This document shows positions 19,445 through 27,717 of a stretch of DNA of 27,717 nt, piece by piece. The stretch is from positions 1 to 27,717 of the forward strand of contig KN834931.1 in the NCBI GenBank assembly GCA_000827265.1. Reading direction: 5' to 3'. Origin of the DNA: Collybiopsis luxurians FD-317 M1 (taxonomy: Eukaryota > Basidiomycota > Agaricomycetes > Agaricales > Omphalotaceae). The stretch's first letter is position 1. Each line of letters opens with the position of its first letter. The translations under genes and the position numbers were made by a program. Below the pieces are notes generated by a model. That model saw only the letters and a list, made by a program, of their open reading frames with translations, had not been told where the DNA came from and made no database searches.

Positions 19445-20206
19445 TCACATTAACACCAGGTCACTCCCAGGGCCAAGCCTGACATCGATGTCAAGTACGT
19501 GAACCTGCCCAGTGAACTCAGCCCAGTGTAAACCAGAATCTGTGATAGTAGGTGTGGAACTTCCACTCAAATCGAGTGAAGACAACAGTGCCGGAATGTT
19601 CCTATCGTCCAAATCTTCTGTCACAGTCTGCATATCCCCCATCTTTGTCCTCGAAGAGCCAGCAACCTCTGATGCACTTATTGGTATGTAAACCTCCATA
19701 GCCGGACCACTCTTGTCCTTGTCCTCCTCCTCCTCAGCTTCAGCTACACCCTGCACGCTGAGCTTGTCCTCTGCCCGAACAAGCAGCGTAAGCTTGACCT
19801 TAATATGAAACTGAACATCCAATACCTTCCCAACAACCTTTGCCAATGGTTTTGCGAACTCCCGTACAGCCTTAGCACCTTCCATCAAAAAGTCATAGGG
19901 ATTCAACCTCCAGTGGAGAATAGCATCATTCCACCTGTTGGAGGGATTATGGAATGTCGAGGTCAATGACGACAACAAGGAAGGCACAGAAGGCATACTT
20001 AGAACTGGCGCACTCATGTTCTTCCTCAACAAGCACCCCATGCCGTACATGCTACCCTCATTGTCGCCCTGTCACCGCTTCGGTAGGCCGACACCAGTGC
20101 CAGCAACGGAAAACATATGCCACCCAGTCGAATCAATATCATCTGCACTACACAAACTCAAATCCTCCATGTTCCATCCATCCCCCCACTGATGTGAACT
20201 AAGTAT
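19445..20206 (-). pseudogene. Unknown protein frame with one internal stop
   Basis: A minus-strand frame stays open from a possible acceptor (TGTGCAG before 20206) to the stop at 19445, interrupted only by TGA at 20072-20074. The upstream part includes GWNMEDLSLCSADDIDSTGW; the downstream part includes NRWNDAILHWRLNPYDFLME, an acidic run (AEAEEEEDKD) and LHWAEFTGQVHVLDIDVRLG. Starting at the ATG at 20050 gives 201 residues without the stop problem. Another open stretch on the same strand (20291-20581, with SLQEQLGILKNNVLTLDLYL) may be an upstream exon, but I could not join it in phase. Not a family I recognise; its position in repeat-rich DNA suggests a decayed or mobile-element-linked gene. 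Confidence 0.35.
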
Positions 20207-20581
20207 CTGCACAATATGTCCAAATCATATAATTAATTGCATTCAGTCCATTGGCCCCATTCAAACTCACATCCAATGCTCTCCTGCTGACTATAATCTC
20301 CCTTCAACTTGCGTCCATCTGTCCAGTGTATGAATCTCGCCTATGACTGTCAAATACAGATCTAATGTCAGCACATTGTTTTTGAGAATGCCGAGCTGCT
20401 CTTGAAGACTCTGGCGAATGGCATGTTCGCTGAATTCCGCTGCAAGGACAAGGAAGGAGTAATTTATGCGAATGACATCTGGGGTGTCAGCTCCAGTTGT
20501 GCATAATGAGTGTTGATAAAATTTTGAATCTGTATTACTTGCATTTGTGCAAGATACAGAGAGTATAATCCACAGATTCAT

Positions 20582-21189
20582 AATTGTACTTGCTGCTGTA
20601 GATAGTAGAGCATCACTGTAAGTCTTGGAATTGGAGAGTCAGCCTACAGTCCTTCATGCTCTAAAGGTTCCCAAGTTGCAGGAAACCAGAGCACATTGAA
20701 TCCCCAGCTTCAAAGCAGTGCCAAATGCACCTACTCAAAGCCGCCTCCCATCTTCAGCGGTCTCCCTCTAAACTTTGACTACTATTCTCTGCAGTCTTCG
20801 AAAAGTCTTCCAGAATGTAAGAAGGCAGGCCTTCAGGCATCTTGGATGAATCAGAATGGTGCACCCATACGAGAATGTTGTGCCCGCATTATTGACAAAG
20901 TTGCAGTCTAATTTGTTGAGTTTCTAGTCGTGGGCGATACAGAAGGAACGGCAAAGTTTCAATGCCTTACTGGGTTTGATGGTGGTGAGCAAGTTGAGCT
21001 TATGTAAACACAAATACAACACTGTGTAGCAGCAAAACGAAGTAAAAAAGGCTGAAAGAAACTAAGGGTATAGAAAATTTAAATGTGATTCTCTAAATGC
21101 AGTCAGGAGACCATGTAAGACCTTTAAAAATACCCTGGCATTTCACCGTACATGCTATTTACAAATACCCCAGGGAAGCAGCAGTAGTG
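20582..21189. other. No gene supported
   Basis: A 71-codon plus-strand frame (20696-20911) is open but has no splice context or resemblance to a known domain. Otherwise unremarkable AT-rich sequence leading into the minisatellite. Confidence 0.35.
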
Positions 21190-21640
21190 TGTCTCTTTTC
21201 CAATAGCTACATTACTCTAATTGCCTTTGTTTTCTGATACCTAGAATTATCTGTCCCTTTTCCAAAACCTGTAATTATGCTCTCTTTTCCAAAACCTATA
21301 AATACGCTCTCTTTTCTGATACCCACATTGCATTTATTGCTTTTGTTTTCCGATACCTAGAATTATGCATCTCTTTCCAAAACCTATAATTACCCAAACA
21401 GCCTGCCTCTTTTCTGATAGCAGCATTACTCCAATTGCTTTTGTTTTCCGATACCTAGAATTATCTGTCCCTTTTCCAAAACCTGTAATTATGCTCTCTT
21501 TTCCAAAACCTATAAATATGCTCTCTTTTCTGATACCTACATTGCATTTATTGCCTTTGTTTTCTGATACCTAGAATGACGCATCTCTTTTCCAAAACCT
21601 ATAATTGCCCAAGCAGATAGCGCATTTATTTTTCAATACC
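21190..21640 (+). repeat. Higher-order minisatellite
   Basis: Degenerate units of about 27-35 bp built on CTCTTTTCCAAAACCTATAA and TTTTCTGATACCTAGAATTA alternate in a fixed order. The whole order is repeated at a period of roughly 215 bases: about 21190-21405, then about 21405-21626. The second copy differs from the first by scattered substitutions. No reading frame of interest crosses it. Confidence 0.8.
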
Positions 21641-21694
21641 TATAATTACATGTATCTCAAATCCTTCATAGACCTAATGTAGGCTCAGCGAGGT

Positions 21695-21807
21695 GTGGTA
21701 CAATGGTGTAGCGGTAGCATGTATTGCATTTCTTGATTTGAATCATGTTAGTGTTTCGTTCGAGGGTTCAAGTCCCCTTGTCTGTTATTTGTTTGTTATT
21801 TTTTTTT
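21695..21807 (+). ncRNA. tRNA-like Pol III unit (tRNA pseudogene or SINE head)
   Basis: TGGTGTAGCGG (from about 21704) is a perfect match to the tRNA A box (TRGYNNARNNG), and GGTTCAAGTCC (from about 21765) matches the B box; their spacing of about 60 bases suits a tRNA with a short insertion. A D-arm can be drawn (GTGT...GCAT), and a run of nine T's at 21799-21807 would end Pol III transcription. Acceptor and anticodon stems do not pair well, so an active tRNA is unlikely; no anticodon is assigned. It lies just after the minisatellite. Confidence 0.4.
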
Positions 21808-22068
21808 GGTAGCTCCCCAACGACACAAGTATTTTTTATGCTGAAGCAAGCTCTGATATTGCAGTTTTAACAAAAAGATAAATTTTTGTTTCCTCCTCGA
21901 TGAATCACCTATTGCGTAGCACAATGGTCGAGCACTGATAGCAGCGCTTATTGTTGTAGACGCCGTAAAAACGTCTAATTTCCGATACTACCCTTGGTAT
22001 ACACTTGTGGAAAATCATGTCTAATTTCCAGTAACGAGAATCAATCCACATATAAACCACCTGAGAAA

Positions 22069-22392
22069 ATGCAAAGAAAAAAATTCCCATTCTCAATCCC
22101 TCCGATCATGGGCAATGAATGGCCTTCCAGTCAAGAAACTATCTTCTCTCAGCAGACATCCTCTACTGACACAGTCTGGGATGATGACAAGCTTATCCAG
22201 GAAGACAACATTTTTGTAAACCATTCTGCCAGTGCCCAGCCTTCTGAATCAGCTCCAGATTTTAAAATGTGCAAGTGCACCATCAATGTCTGTATCATTT
22301 GCATCCTTGCTGGTGGCATTCTGCTCACTGCACTTTCACTTGTCTTAGGCCCAAGTCTTGCGGCATCCAGCAGACGTAATGGGTTTGGATAG
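22069..22392 (+). CDS. Hypothetical 107-residue protein with one membrane segment
   Basis: An ATG at 22069 follows an ACATATAAACC TATA-like site by about 20 bases. The frame encodes MQRKKFPFSIPPIMGNEWPS, a Ser/Gln/Asp-rich hydrophilic part, and near residues 75-100 a cysteine-flanked hydrophobic stretch (CIICILAGGILLTALSLVLG) that could be one transmembrane helix. The tail is short and basic (SSRRNGFG). No family is recognised. It may continue through introns into 22400-22900, where other open frames exist, but I could not find a phase-consistent join. It lies in degenerate repeat-rich DNA, so it may not be a functional gene. Confidence 0.3.
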   Translation: MQRKKFPFSIPPIMGNEWPSSQETIFSQQTSSTDTVWDDDKLIQEDNIFVNHSASAQPSESAPDFKMCKCTINVCIICILAGGILLTALSLVLGPSLAASSRRNGFG

Positions 22393-23103
22393 AAACTTTG
22401 CGCATATTACTGGCTTTACGACGCATGTTGTACTGGATCCCATTGTGAGCAGTCTTCTACTATTACCCGTGTACAAGCAACTGATCTATTTGAAAGAAAA
22501 TCAAGGAGCCAGATCATCCTACAGACATCTCAGTCGCCATCATTCAAGGCTTAGATATCGGTTACTTCCATACATGGTGAGGCTGATAAACATCACAGTT
22601 CTTCTTGCTCACATTTATGCTCAACTATGTTCTCTACAGGTCCAATGCCCTCCCTCACATTTGTGTGCTGGGAGCTGTTTACTCAGTTCACGACTCAGCC
22701 TTTCACGCTCAGGTCGCATTCATGCGTGCCTTACTCCAGCATGCAGTTTGCTTTATCTACAGAGATGGTATATTTGAAGCGCCGGTATGTGTGGCCATTC
22801 CTGCTGAGATCAGTAAAAGATCCTGGTGGATTTCTTTTTGGCACCAGCTCGGGGGAGCCGTCCCTTCCCTTGATCCTAACTCTGTTTCCACCTTCGAGAC
22901 ACCTCTTGCCTGAGCATTTTGTATCCTGTATGTACAGTTGATCAATACAAAAATATGCTTGATACTTGAGAAACTGAGCCACTGCACTGCGCGCATGGCA
23001 TGGAGGAGTCCGGACTGAAAAAAAAAAAACTTAGCTCTGAATCAAATAAAACATACACTTCTCGCATCTGCTTTGCATCATACATACTGTAGTACAGTGA
23101 CAA
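22393..23103. other. Open frames without a supported gene model
   Basis: Plus-strand frames such as 22605-22913 (including HAVCFIYRDGIFEAPVCVA) look somewhat protein-like, but they overlap one another in different frames and no splice joins were convincing. A 12-base A-run lies at about 23018-23029. Confidence 0.3.
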
Positions 23104-23850
23104 TCAATACATAAGTTTCATGACCAACTCCTGCGCCTTACGGGCTTTCTGCTTGGCCAAACTCTCCATCTCCCCATGATACGCTCTAAACTGCACTCGA
23201 GTAGTTCAACAATGACTGGAATCCCCTTCCATCTGCTGCCTCTGAGTACTCGATGTCTTCCCCAATATTGTTCGAACCGGACCCAACCTCTGAGCTGGGA
23301 TCTTGATTTTTAGTGCCTGTGCTGGCGGCGCCTCTTGACTCGCTTCATCCTCACTGTCACTCTCCCTCTTTACCTTCCACCGAATTGAGAACCTGTCAGA
23401 TCTCAACGGTTTAAATATTAACCAGCTGGTTTTCAACATTCCTGCTCCAACCAAATCTAGCTTCTCTAGAAACTCACTGGTGTACTTGTCAAGATCCTCT
23501 AACACATCCAGTTGGGGCACCTGTGCAAGCGCAGTCCCTAGTTCTACGCCATCAGGGAATTTATTGCGAATCCAATCTTGCAATAACTGCTGATCGCAGT
23601 CAGTCTTGGACAAACGGTAAGCCTGGACTATTAACCTCCTTTGTCTTTTTGATCACTAATTTCTCCTTCAAACAGCGAACTTCAGCAACACATTCAGGGT
23701 CGAAGGACTGCGGGACATCTGCGAGCAGTATATTGGAGGCCGGCGCAGGGTATCGAGCCATCAGATTGAAGAGTTTCCAATCATTTCCAAGGACCACTTC
23801 ATTTGATATCAGTGGTAAAGGGAATTGAGTGAAATACCCTCAATAGAAGG
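23104..23850 (-). pseudogene. Unknown conserved-looking gene with frame breaks
   Basis: Three minus-strand blocks read as one protein but in different frames. The first (about 23850-23615) includes LGNDWKLFNLMARYPAPASN and VPQSFDPECVAEVRCLKEKL. The second (about 23630-23206) includes RLIVQAYRLSKTDCDQQLLQ, DWIRNKFPDGVELGTALAQV and a Lys-rich linker. The third (about 23195-23104) includes FRAYHGEMESLAKQKARKAQ and ends ELVMKLMY. The shifts, near 23620-23635 and 23190-23210, have no plausible intron between them, so decay is likelier than splicing. No family is recognised. The surrounding repeats suggest it belonged to a mobile or fast-evolving gene family. Confidence 0.4.
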
Positions 23851-23984
23851 CTTGTAGTACAGGGTCAGCATTGGGAGGTGTGTGTTTGCTCATAAGGATT
23901 TGACTGAGTGTGATGGAACTGACCCAAAAGAGCATTCCAGGACTGGTAGACTGCTGTTTACTGACAATATCTGAGTGTCTAATT

Positions 23985-24130
23985 ACCAATATTCCGTGAG
24001 CTTGACAGTGTATTTTTCACGAGCGCAATAATATATCCTGCGAGCGGAATTCACTGGATTGATATACCGCAAATGTGTCGAATTAACTGGACTCTGAAAT
24101 TGATTTACCGTGAGCGCGATATATACTGGG
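23985..24130. repeat. Degenerate short repeat, left of the RNase H1-N-like gene
   Basis: Loosely repeated 25-35 bp units around ATTCCGTGAGCTTG, TTTTCACGAGCGCAATA, CTGCGAGCGGAATT and TACCGTGAGCGCGATA. They resemble the units at about 25000-25195 on the other side of the gene at 24181-24775. Confidence 0.5.
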
Positions 24131-24180
24131 AGATGAAAACCTATATAAACCAAGATCCAGCATCCCTTTTGTTCCACAAA

Positions 24181-24775
24181 ATGACCAGCACCAATCCCTC
24201 GAACTCCACCTCTGGCCCTGTCTTCATCCCGGATGACCAACTCGATGTTCTCATTGCCCGCATTCTTGCTCAAATTCAACCGCAGACCATTGCCGGTACC
24301 GTTAATGCTGGTGAGCCGTCATCTACTTCTAAGCTGGGCTAATTCTAACATTCATGTTTAGCCACAGATCAGCCTGCCATTGCTCCCCCTGCCCCTGGAA
24401 TCCCGACTGCAGCCATTTCTCCTCCAGACTCTGTTGCTCCTTGCACCTCCAATATGCCCGTTCTAGCTACACAGGAGCCCAGTGTCAACCAGGGACCAAT
24501 TTGCACTAGATGCGGCTTCCAAATGCCCATGCCGCCTGAAGAACCATACTACGTTGTCACTGTTGGCAAAGCTGTGGGGATCTTCTCTGACTCATAAGAC
24601 TTTCTGTATCGCTTTTGGCTCTTCTTCTGAATTCTTTTTGCCCTACAGTGTGTTCGCACAGTCCCTGGTTTCAGGGGTGTCCGGTGGATCTTTCAAAAAG
24701 TATGCATCCCTTGGTGCAGCTCAGCATGCTTATAATGCCACGATCACTGTGAAGATTGTTCGTATGGTTGGCTAG
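24181..24775 (+). CDS. Protein with an RNase H1 N-terminal (viroplasmin-like) domain
   Basis: Exons 24181-24310, 24362-24593 and 24649-24775 join to 162 residues. The N-terminal half is low-complexity, Pro/Ser/Thr-rich (MTSTNPSNSTSGPVFIPDDQ). A possible CxxC turn (ICTRCGFQM) precedes the C-terminal domain: PYYVVTVGKAVGIFSD, then across the last intron LVSGVSGGSFKKYASL and AAQHAYNATI. This is the pattern of the RNase H1 N-terminal hybrid-binding domain (YYVV.GK..GIF...V.G.SGA.fKky.sl.eA..Ay), abundant in basidiomycetes, often without a nuclease domain, and in other proteins shown to bind RNA/DNA hybrids. Intron 1 (51 nt) is canonical. Intron 2 (24594-24648, 55 nt) begins ATAAGA where GTAAGA is expected, so splicing may fail and the gene may be disabled. 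The catalytic RNase H domain is absent. Confidence 0.6.
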
Positions 24776-24989
24776 TTTGTATCTATATAGTTTCTACTAG
24801 TCTTGTGTTTGCGTTCTGTATGTCTATTGCATCTGTATGCTCAATACTCAATTGTATTACTTTTACTTGAATTACTATGGAGTGACAGAAGAAAAAAAAG
24901 CAATCAACACAGATCTTGAGAACTTGTGCACTCTTTGAACATGCATTGCATTGACATGCATCAATGGCCGAATTCAGGAGTGTAGCAGT

Positions 24990-25200
24990 ACTGACGCATA
25001 ATTTCCGGGAGCATTAATTGGCAATATCTAATTTCCATTAGCTATTTAATTGACCAAATACTGTGAGCCTAGTTAATTGTCCAATTTCCGGGAGTGTTAA
25101 TGGCAATTTCTGATTTCTGGGAGTTGGTTAATATCTGATTTCTTCCAGGAGCATGAAGTGGCAAGTATACGGACATTGATTAATCCCCAATTTCTGCGAA
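24990..25200. repeat. Degenerate short tandem repeat, right of the RNase H1-N-like gene
   Basis: Units of about 30-35 bp on the theme AATTTCCGGGAGcaTTAATTG recur about five times with heavy divergence (for example AATTTCCGGGAGTGTTAATG and GATTTCTGGGAGTTGGTTAA). Confidence 0.55.
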
Positions 25201-25258
25201 GAGCGTTTGAATGGGATCTTGGGGCTGACCGTCGATGATTCTTGGAGAGATAAATGTT

Positions 25259-25274
25259 GATAGATAGATAGATA
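25259..25274 (+). repeat. (GATA)4 microsatellite
   Basis: Four perfect GATA units. Confidence 0.9.
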
Positions 25275-25312
25275 TGTACAGTTTACAGCACTTGTACTGC
25301 ATGCATTACCAA

Positions 25313-26000
25313 TTACCAAGTTAGAGTGCCATCCTCAATATTTTCTCTGAACCCATTGCTACCAAGCTTGGTAGCATGCAATAAATCTCGCAACTTCCTG
25401 GAAATCTCCCCCATATGCTCCACCATACTCCACCCAAGATCAAGCGAAGTCAAATCTCCTACCTTCTCAGCACATGTCTCCAGATATCTCATGTGTCGTC
25501 GAATGTCCTGCAACCACTGCTGAGCACAGTCATATTGGTTATCAATTTCTGAGTTGTCATTGGATTCAATATACAACCAGGCCAGGCTGTAGAAGAACCT
25601 GGACCACAACCCACCAATGCTTTCGACATAACTGTTGAAAACCCCTGCAACTGCACTGAGAGCAATTTTGGATGAGTAGTTAAGGTCTACAATTTAAGAA
25701 TGAGTTAAGGACTGAGCAGGCAGAAGTTTGTACTTATGGAGCGCACATGGACTTTGGGGCCTAGGCGCATCTCCTACGCCAGTATCAGGCAATGTAAAAG
25801 AGCTTCGGAGGGATGCAACTGATGCAGTATCTCCAGAAGACACTGCAGTTGTTTCAGATATACTGGGCAGATTCTCGACTAATTCAATATTGGGTATGAC
25901 AGGTGTATTTGGGGGAGTGGGGGGGGGTGTGCTTGATGGAGTAGGAGCGGGTGTGTTTGGCGGAGTAGTAGCGGGCATGTTTGGAGGAGTAGTTGGACAT
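25313..26000 (-). CDS. Hypothetical gene, two coding blocks
   Basis: The upstream block (26000-25694) follows an acceptor (ACTATGTAG) and encodes a Pro/Thr repeat (TPPNMPATTPPNTPAPTPSS) and a Ser-rich stretch (SISETTAVSSGDTASVASLR). After a possible intron (about 25735-25690; GTACAA...TTGTAG) a second block runs to the stop at 25313: SSKIALSAVAGVFNSYVESI, LWSRFFYSLAWLYIES, CAQQWLQDIRRHMRYLETCA and helical sequence after it. The two blocks are one base out of phase with the splice I can see, so either another site is used or the gene is damaged. Codon-level coherence of the second block suggests a real helical protein. No family is recognised. Confidence 0.35.
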
Positions 26001-26198
26001 CTACATAGTATGATCAGCAATTGGAATCGATTAGTATTGAAGCAAGTAGAGGCACTTTTGAGCCAGCTTTTGCTTATCCCTGTTTACCAGGTGTTCACTT
26101 CAAAGAATTAGCATGGATATTCATGAAAAAATTAAGAATAAGACATACTAATGCTGAGGCTTTGTCTTACTCAAGGCAGTTCTGTACTTTGTATGTCT

Positions 26199-26460
26199 TC
26201 ATTGATTCAGCTTGTCCCGATTCCTAATGAACTAGAGGTCAGGATGTGGCCAAAGGGCTCAGGAAATGAAAGTACTTATTGTAGTATCTCACATATGCAG
26301 CTTTCTTTGCCACGTTCTTCTCTTCTTTGGTTTTGTAAATTTTGGGTGCGGGCATGGGTGTAGCAGTCGAAGAGCAGAAATTATGGTACCTATCGGCTCG
26401 TGTGGTTTTGTTTAATTGATCGTAATACTGCTTCTTCAGTTGCACACCTTTGTCTGCCAT
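26199..26460 (-). CDS. Small basic hypothetical protein (69 residues)
   Basis: An ATG at 26460, preceded by TTTATAATATCT, opens MADKGVQLKKQYYDQLNKTT, then TKEEKNVAKKAAYVRYYN up to a donor at 26275. A 52-nt intron (26224-26275, GTACTT...TTAG) joins in phase to KNRDKLNQ and a stop. The 'K-A-A-x-x-R-Y-Y-x-K-x-R-D-x-x-N' pattern resembles basic segments I associate with the N termini of basidiomycete mobile-element proteins, but that is only an impression. Coding-like residues continue after the TGA in the same frame (RHTKYRTALSK), so the stop may be a CGA-to-TGA mutation truncating a longer protein. The frame 26390-26608 overlaps upstream on the same strand in another frame. Confidence 0.35.
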
Positions 26461-26790
26461 AGATATTATAAAAAGCCTGTGGGTCCATGTCGTAAATTAT
26501 TAGTCCTGTTTTCATTTGTGATGAGGTGTCCAGCTGCGCCTTTGCAGAAGTAAATAGTGAGCTCATCTGCATCTCCATGAACCCATGAATGCCCTGAGGA
26601 TCAATCATTAAGTGCGTTAAGTGTGGTGTCTGACTTGCTTTACCACATCACATGCCTCAAAATTATCAGATTCTTTTCATGCACAAAGTAGGAAATATAT
26701 ATCCCTGGAAGTTACAATGAACCTTAAGCAGTTCTATCAACAAGAGATAATTTGTGAGGGAAATGGTGAGGGAATGGGTTGCAAGATCAT

Positions 26791-27050
26791 GCAAAAATAC
26801 TTTTAGTCAGCTTGCTACAGAACATGAATCAGATTACCTCTCGCATACAACATAGTAAAGATATCAAGCCAGTTTGCTGAAAAACTCAGTCAAGTTGCTT
26901 CACATGCGAGCAATAATCTATGCAAAAATACTTTTAGTCAACTTGCTACAGAACATCAATTGGATTACCTCTCACATAAGATGTAGTAAAGATATCAACC
27001 CAGTTCTCAGTCAAGTTGCTTCACACATGAGCAATAATCTAGGTACTTAA
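26791..27050. repeat. Two tandem 131-bp units
   Basis: The block starting GCAAAAATACTTTTAGTCA at 26791 recurs at 26922, including TTGCTACAGAACAT, TAGTAAAGATATCAA and CTCAGTCAAGTTGCTTCACA. The second unit lacks about ten bases (TGCTGAAAAA) that in the first form a splice acceptor on the minus strand. Confidence 0.85.
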
Positions 27051-27717
27051 AACTTTGCACAGAGCTAAAGACATGCCATTGCATGTTACATGCAAAATAT
27101 TGAGAGTGTTGATGTTGGCATACAGAAATGACATAGTTTTGACATAGAGATAGGCAACATTCTAACAATGCATTAGCAAGGATAAGTATATGAGAAAAGG
27201 TAAACAGGTACTCTTTCAGAAACATCTAGCAAGCTACACTGAGCCCAGAGGATTTCTGGGTTAGCTGTCATCATTGAATGTGAGAGAGGTAGAATTGGAA
27301 TGACAGGTTGGTTTCCTGCTGAATTCCAGTCAAACCATTATGCATGATAAATAAATGAGAAACAATTGAGATACTTACTTGAAACTTGGGACTGAGCTAG
27401 AGACAGACCATTGCATGTTGCATGTAAGATATTGTGAGTATTGATGCATTTGTATAGAAAGGACATAGCTTGGAGTGACTTTGTTGCTGAATTCCAGTCA
27501 AGTTGTATCATGTGGAAGAAATAGTTCAGATACTTACTTGAAACTTGGGTCAGAACTTGAGTATCGATGCATTCAGAAAGGACATAGCTTGGAGTGCTTT
27601 GTTGCTGAATTCCAGTCAAGTTGTATCATGTGGAAGAAATAATTCAGATACTTACTTGAAACTTGGGTCGGAGCTAGAGTATTGATGCATTCAGAAAGGA
27701 CATAGCTTGGAGTGCTT
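27047..27717 (-). CDS. Unknown gene with tandemly duplicated exons (partial)
   Basis: On the minus strand four exons join in one open frame: 27538-27604, 27379-27486, 27212-27318 and 27047-27161, separated by introns of 51, 60 and 50 nt with donors GTAAGTAT, GTAAGTAT and GTACCTG and acceptors ATTCAG, ATTCAG and TTAG. Residues include PSYVLSECIDTQVLTQVS, MSFLYKCINTHNILHATCNG, PVIPILPLSHSMMTANPEIL and MSFLYANINTLNILHVTCNG. The second and fourth are clearly duplicates of one exon (MSFLY..IN...NILH.TCNG.SLA), which supports real coding history. A further exon copy (27656 onwards) runs off the right edge. A possible later exon at about 26820-26876 gives WLDIFTMLYARGNLIHVL. The 67-nt exon copies (27538-27604 and the edge copy) cannot be used one after another without a stop. 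Function and family unknown. Confidence 0.45.
27319..27717. repeat. Tandem repeat of about 118 bp (168 bp in one unit), continuing past the window
   Basis: GAATTCCAGTCAA starts at 27321, 27489 and 27607, and AGATACTTACTTGAAACTTG follows in each unit (about 27370, 27529, 27647). The last unit is cut by the window edge. A more divergent unit covers about 27040-27161. Each unit equals one exon plus one intron of the minus-strand gene. Confidence 0.9.

Noticed and set aside
21190..21640. CRISPR array
   Set aside because: Units are degenerate, variable in length and without unique spacers, and the genome is fungal.
21695..21807. Functional tRNA gene
   Set aside because: A and B boxes are good, but the acceptor ends (GGTACAA against TTGTCTG) and anticodon stem do not pair properly, so no isotype can be given.
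25690..25740. Clean splice joining the Pro/Thr block to the helical block
   Set aside because: The visible donor and acceptor leave the two blocks one base out of phase, so the join is not claimed.
27007..27619. Two unspliced minus-strand frames at the right edge as separate genes
   Set aside because: They run through introns with consensus donors and acceptors; the spliced exons give a longer frame and reveal a duplicated exon.

Overview
The window looks like nuclear DNA of a mushroom-forming basidiomycete (Agaricomycetes). The evidence is gene structure: many 49-76 nt GT-AG introns, a protein of the basidiomycete DUF6593 type, a coiled-coil/F-box-like protein, and an allantoate-permease-like MFS transporter built from 17 short exons. 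No database search was possible, so every family name is recognition from memory, and exon joins were made by hand using splice consensus and reading phase.

Layout. (1) 1-7.3 kb is ordinary gene space: the 5' end of an unknown gene (minus, cut by the left edge), a DUF6593-like gene (plus), an MFS transporter (minus) and an F-box-like gene (minus) with one frame discontinuity. (2) 7.3-18.3 kb is a tandem array of one unrecognised family of small secreted proteins, here called copies A-F. Each has a signal peptide, two closely spaced cysteines and a C-terminal hydrophobic tail typical of GPI anchoring. A, B, D, E and F are intact once two conserved introns are removed; C is broken, and a 3' fragment lies after it. 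The A-E units also carry shared promoter DNA. Eroded pieces of the neighbouring F-box gene sit ahead of B and D, so the duplicated segment was larger than the gene. B-C and D-E look like a duplicated two-gene block, with a 327-bp MITE-like element carrying telomere-type repeats inserted between B and C. A Pro/Tyr-rich pseudogene follows E.

(3) 18.3-27.7 kb is gene-poor and repeat-rich. It holds degenerate hypothetical reading frames, a higher-order minisatellite, a tRNA-like Pol III unit, a protein with an RNase H1 N-terminal (viroplasmin-like) domain flanked by degenerate 'CGGGAG/CGTGAGC' repeats, and at the right edge a tandem array whose units each contain an exon with its own splice sites (minus strand).

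The best candidate for something undescribed is the A-F array: a rapidly duplicating, probably cell-surface protein family with diverging paralogues, pseudogenes and introns that can be read through in frame. The second is the right-edge exon-intron tandem array. The genes of part 1 show no obvious joint pathway.
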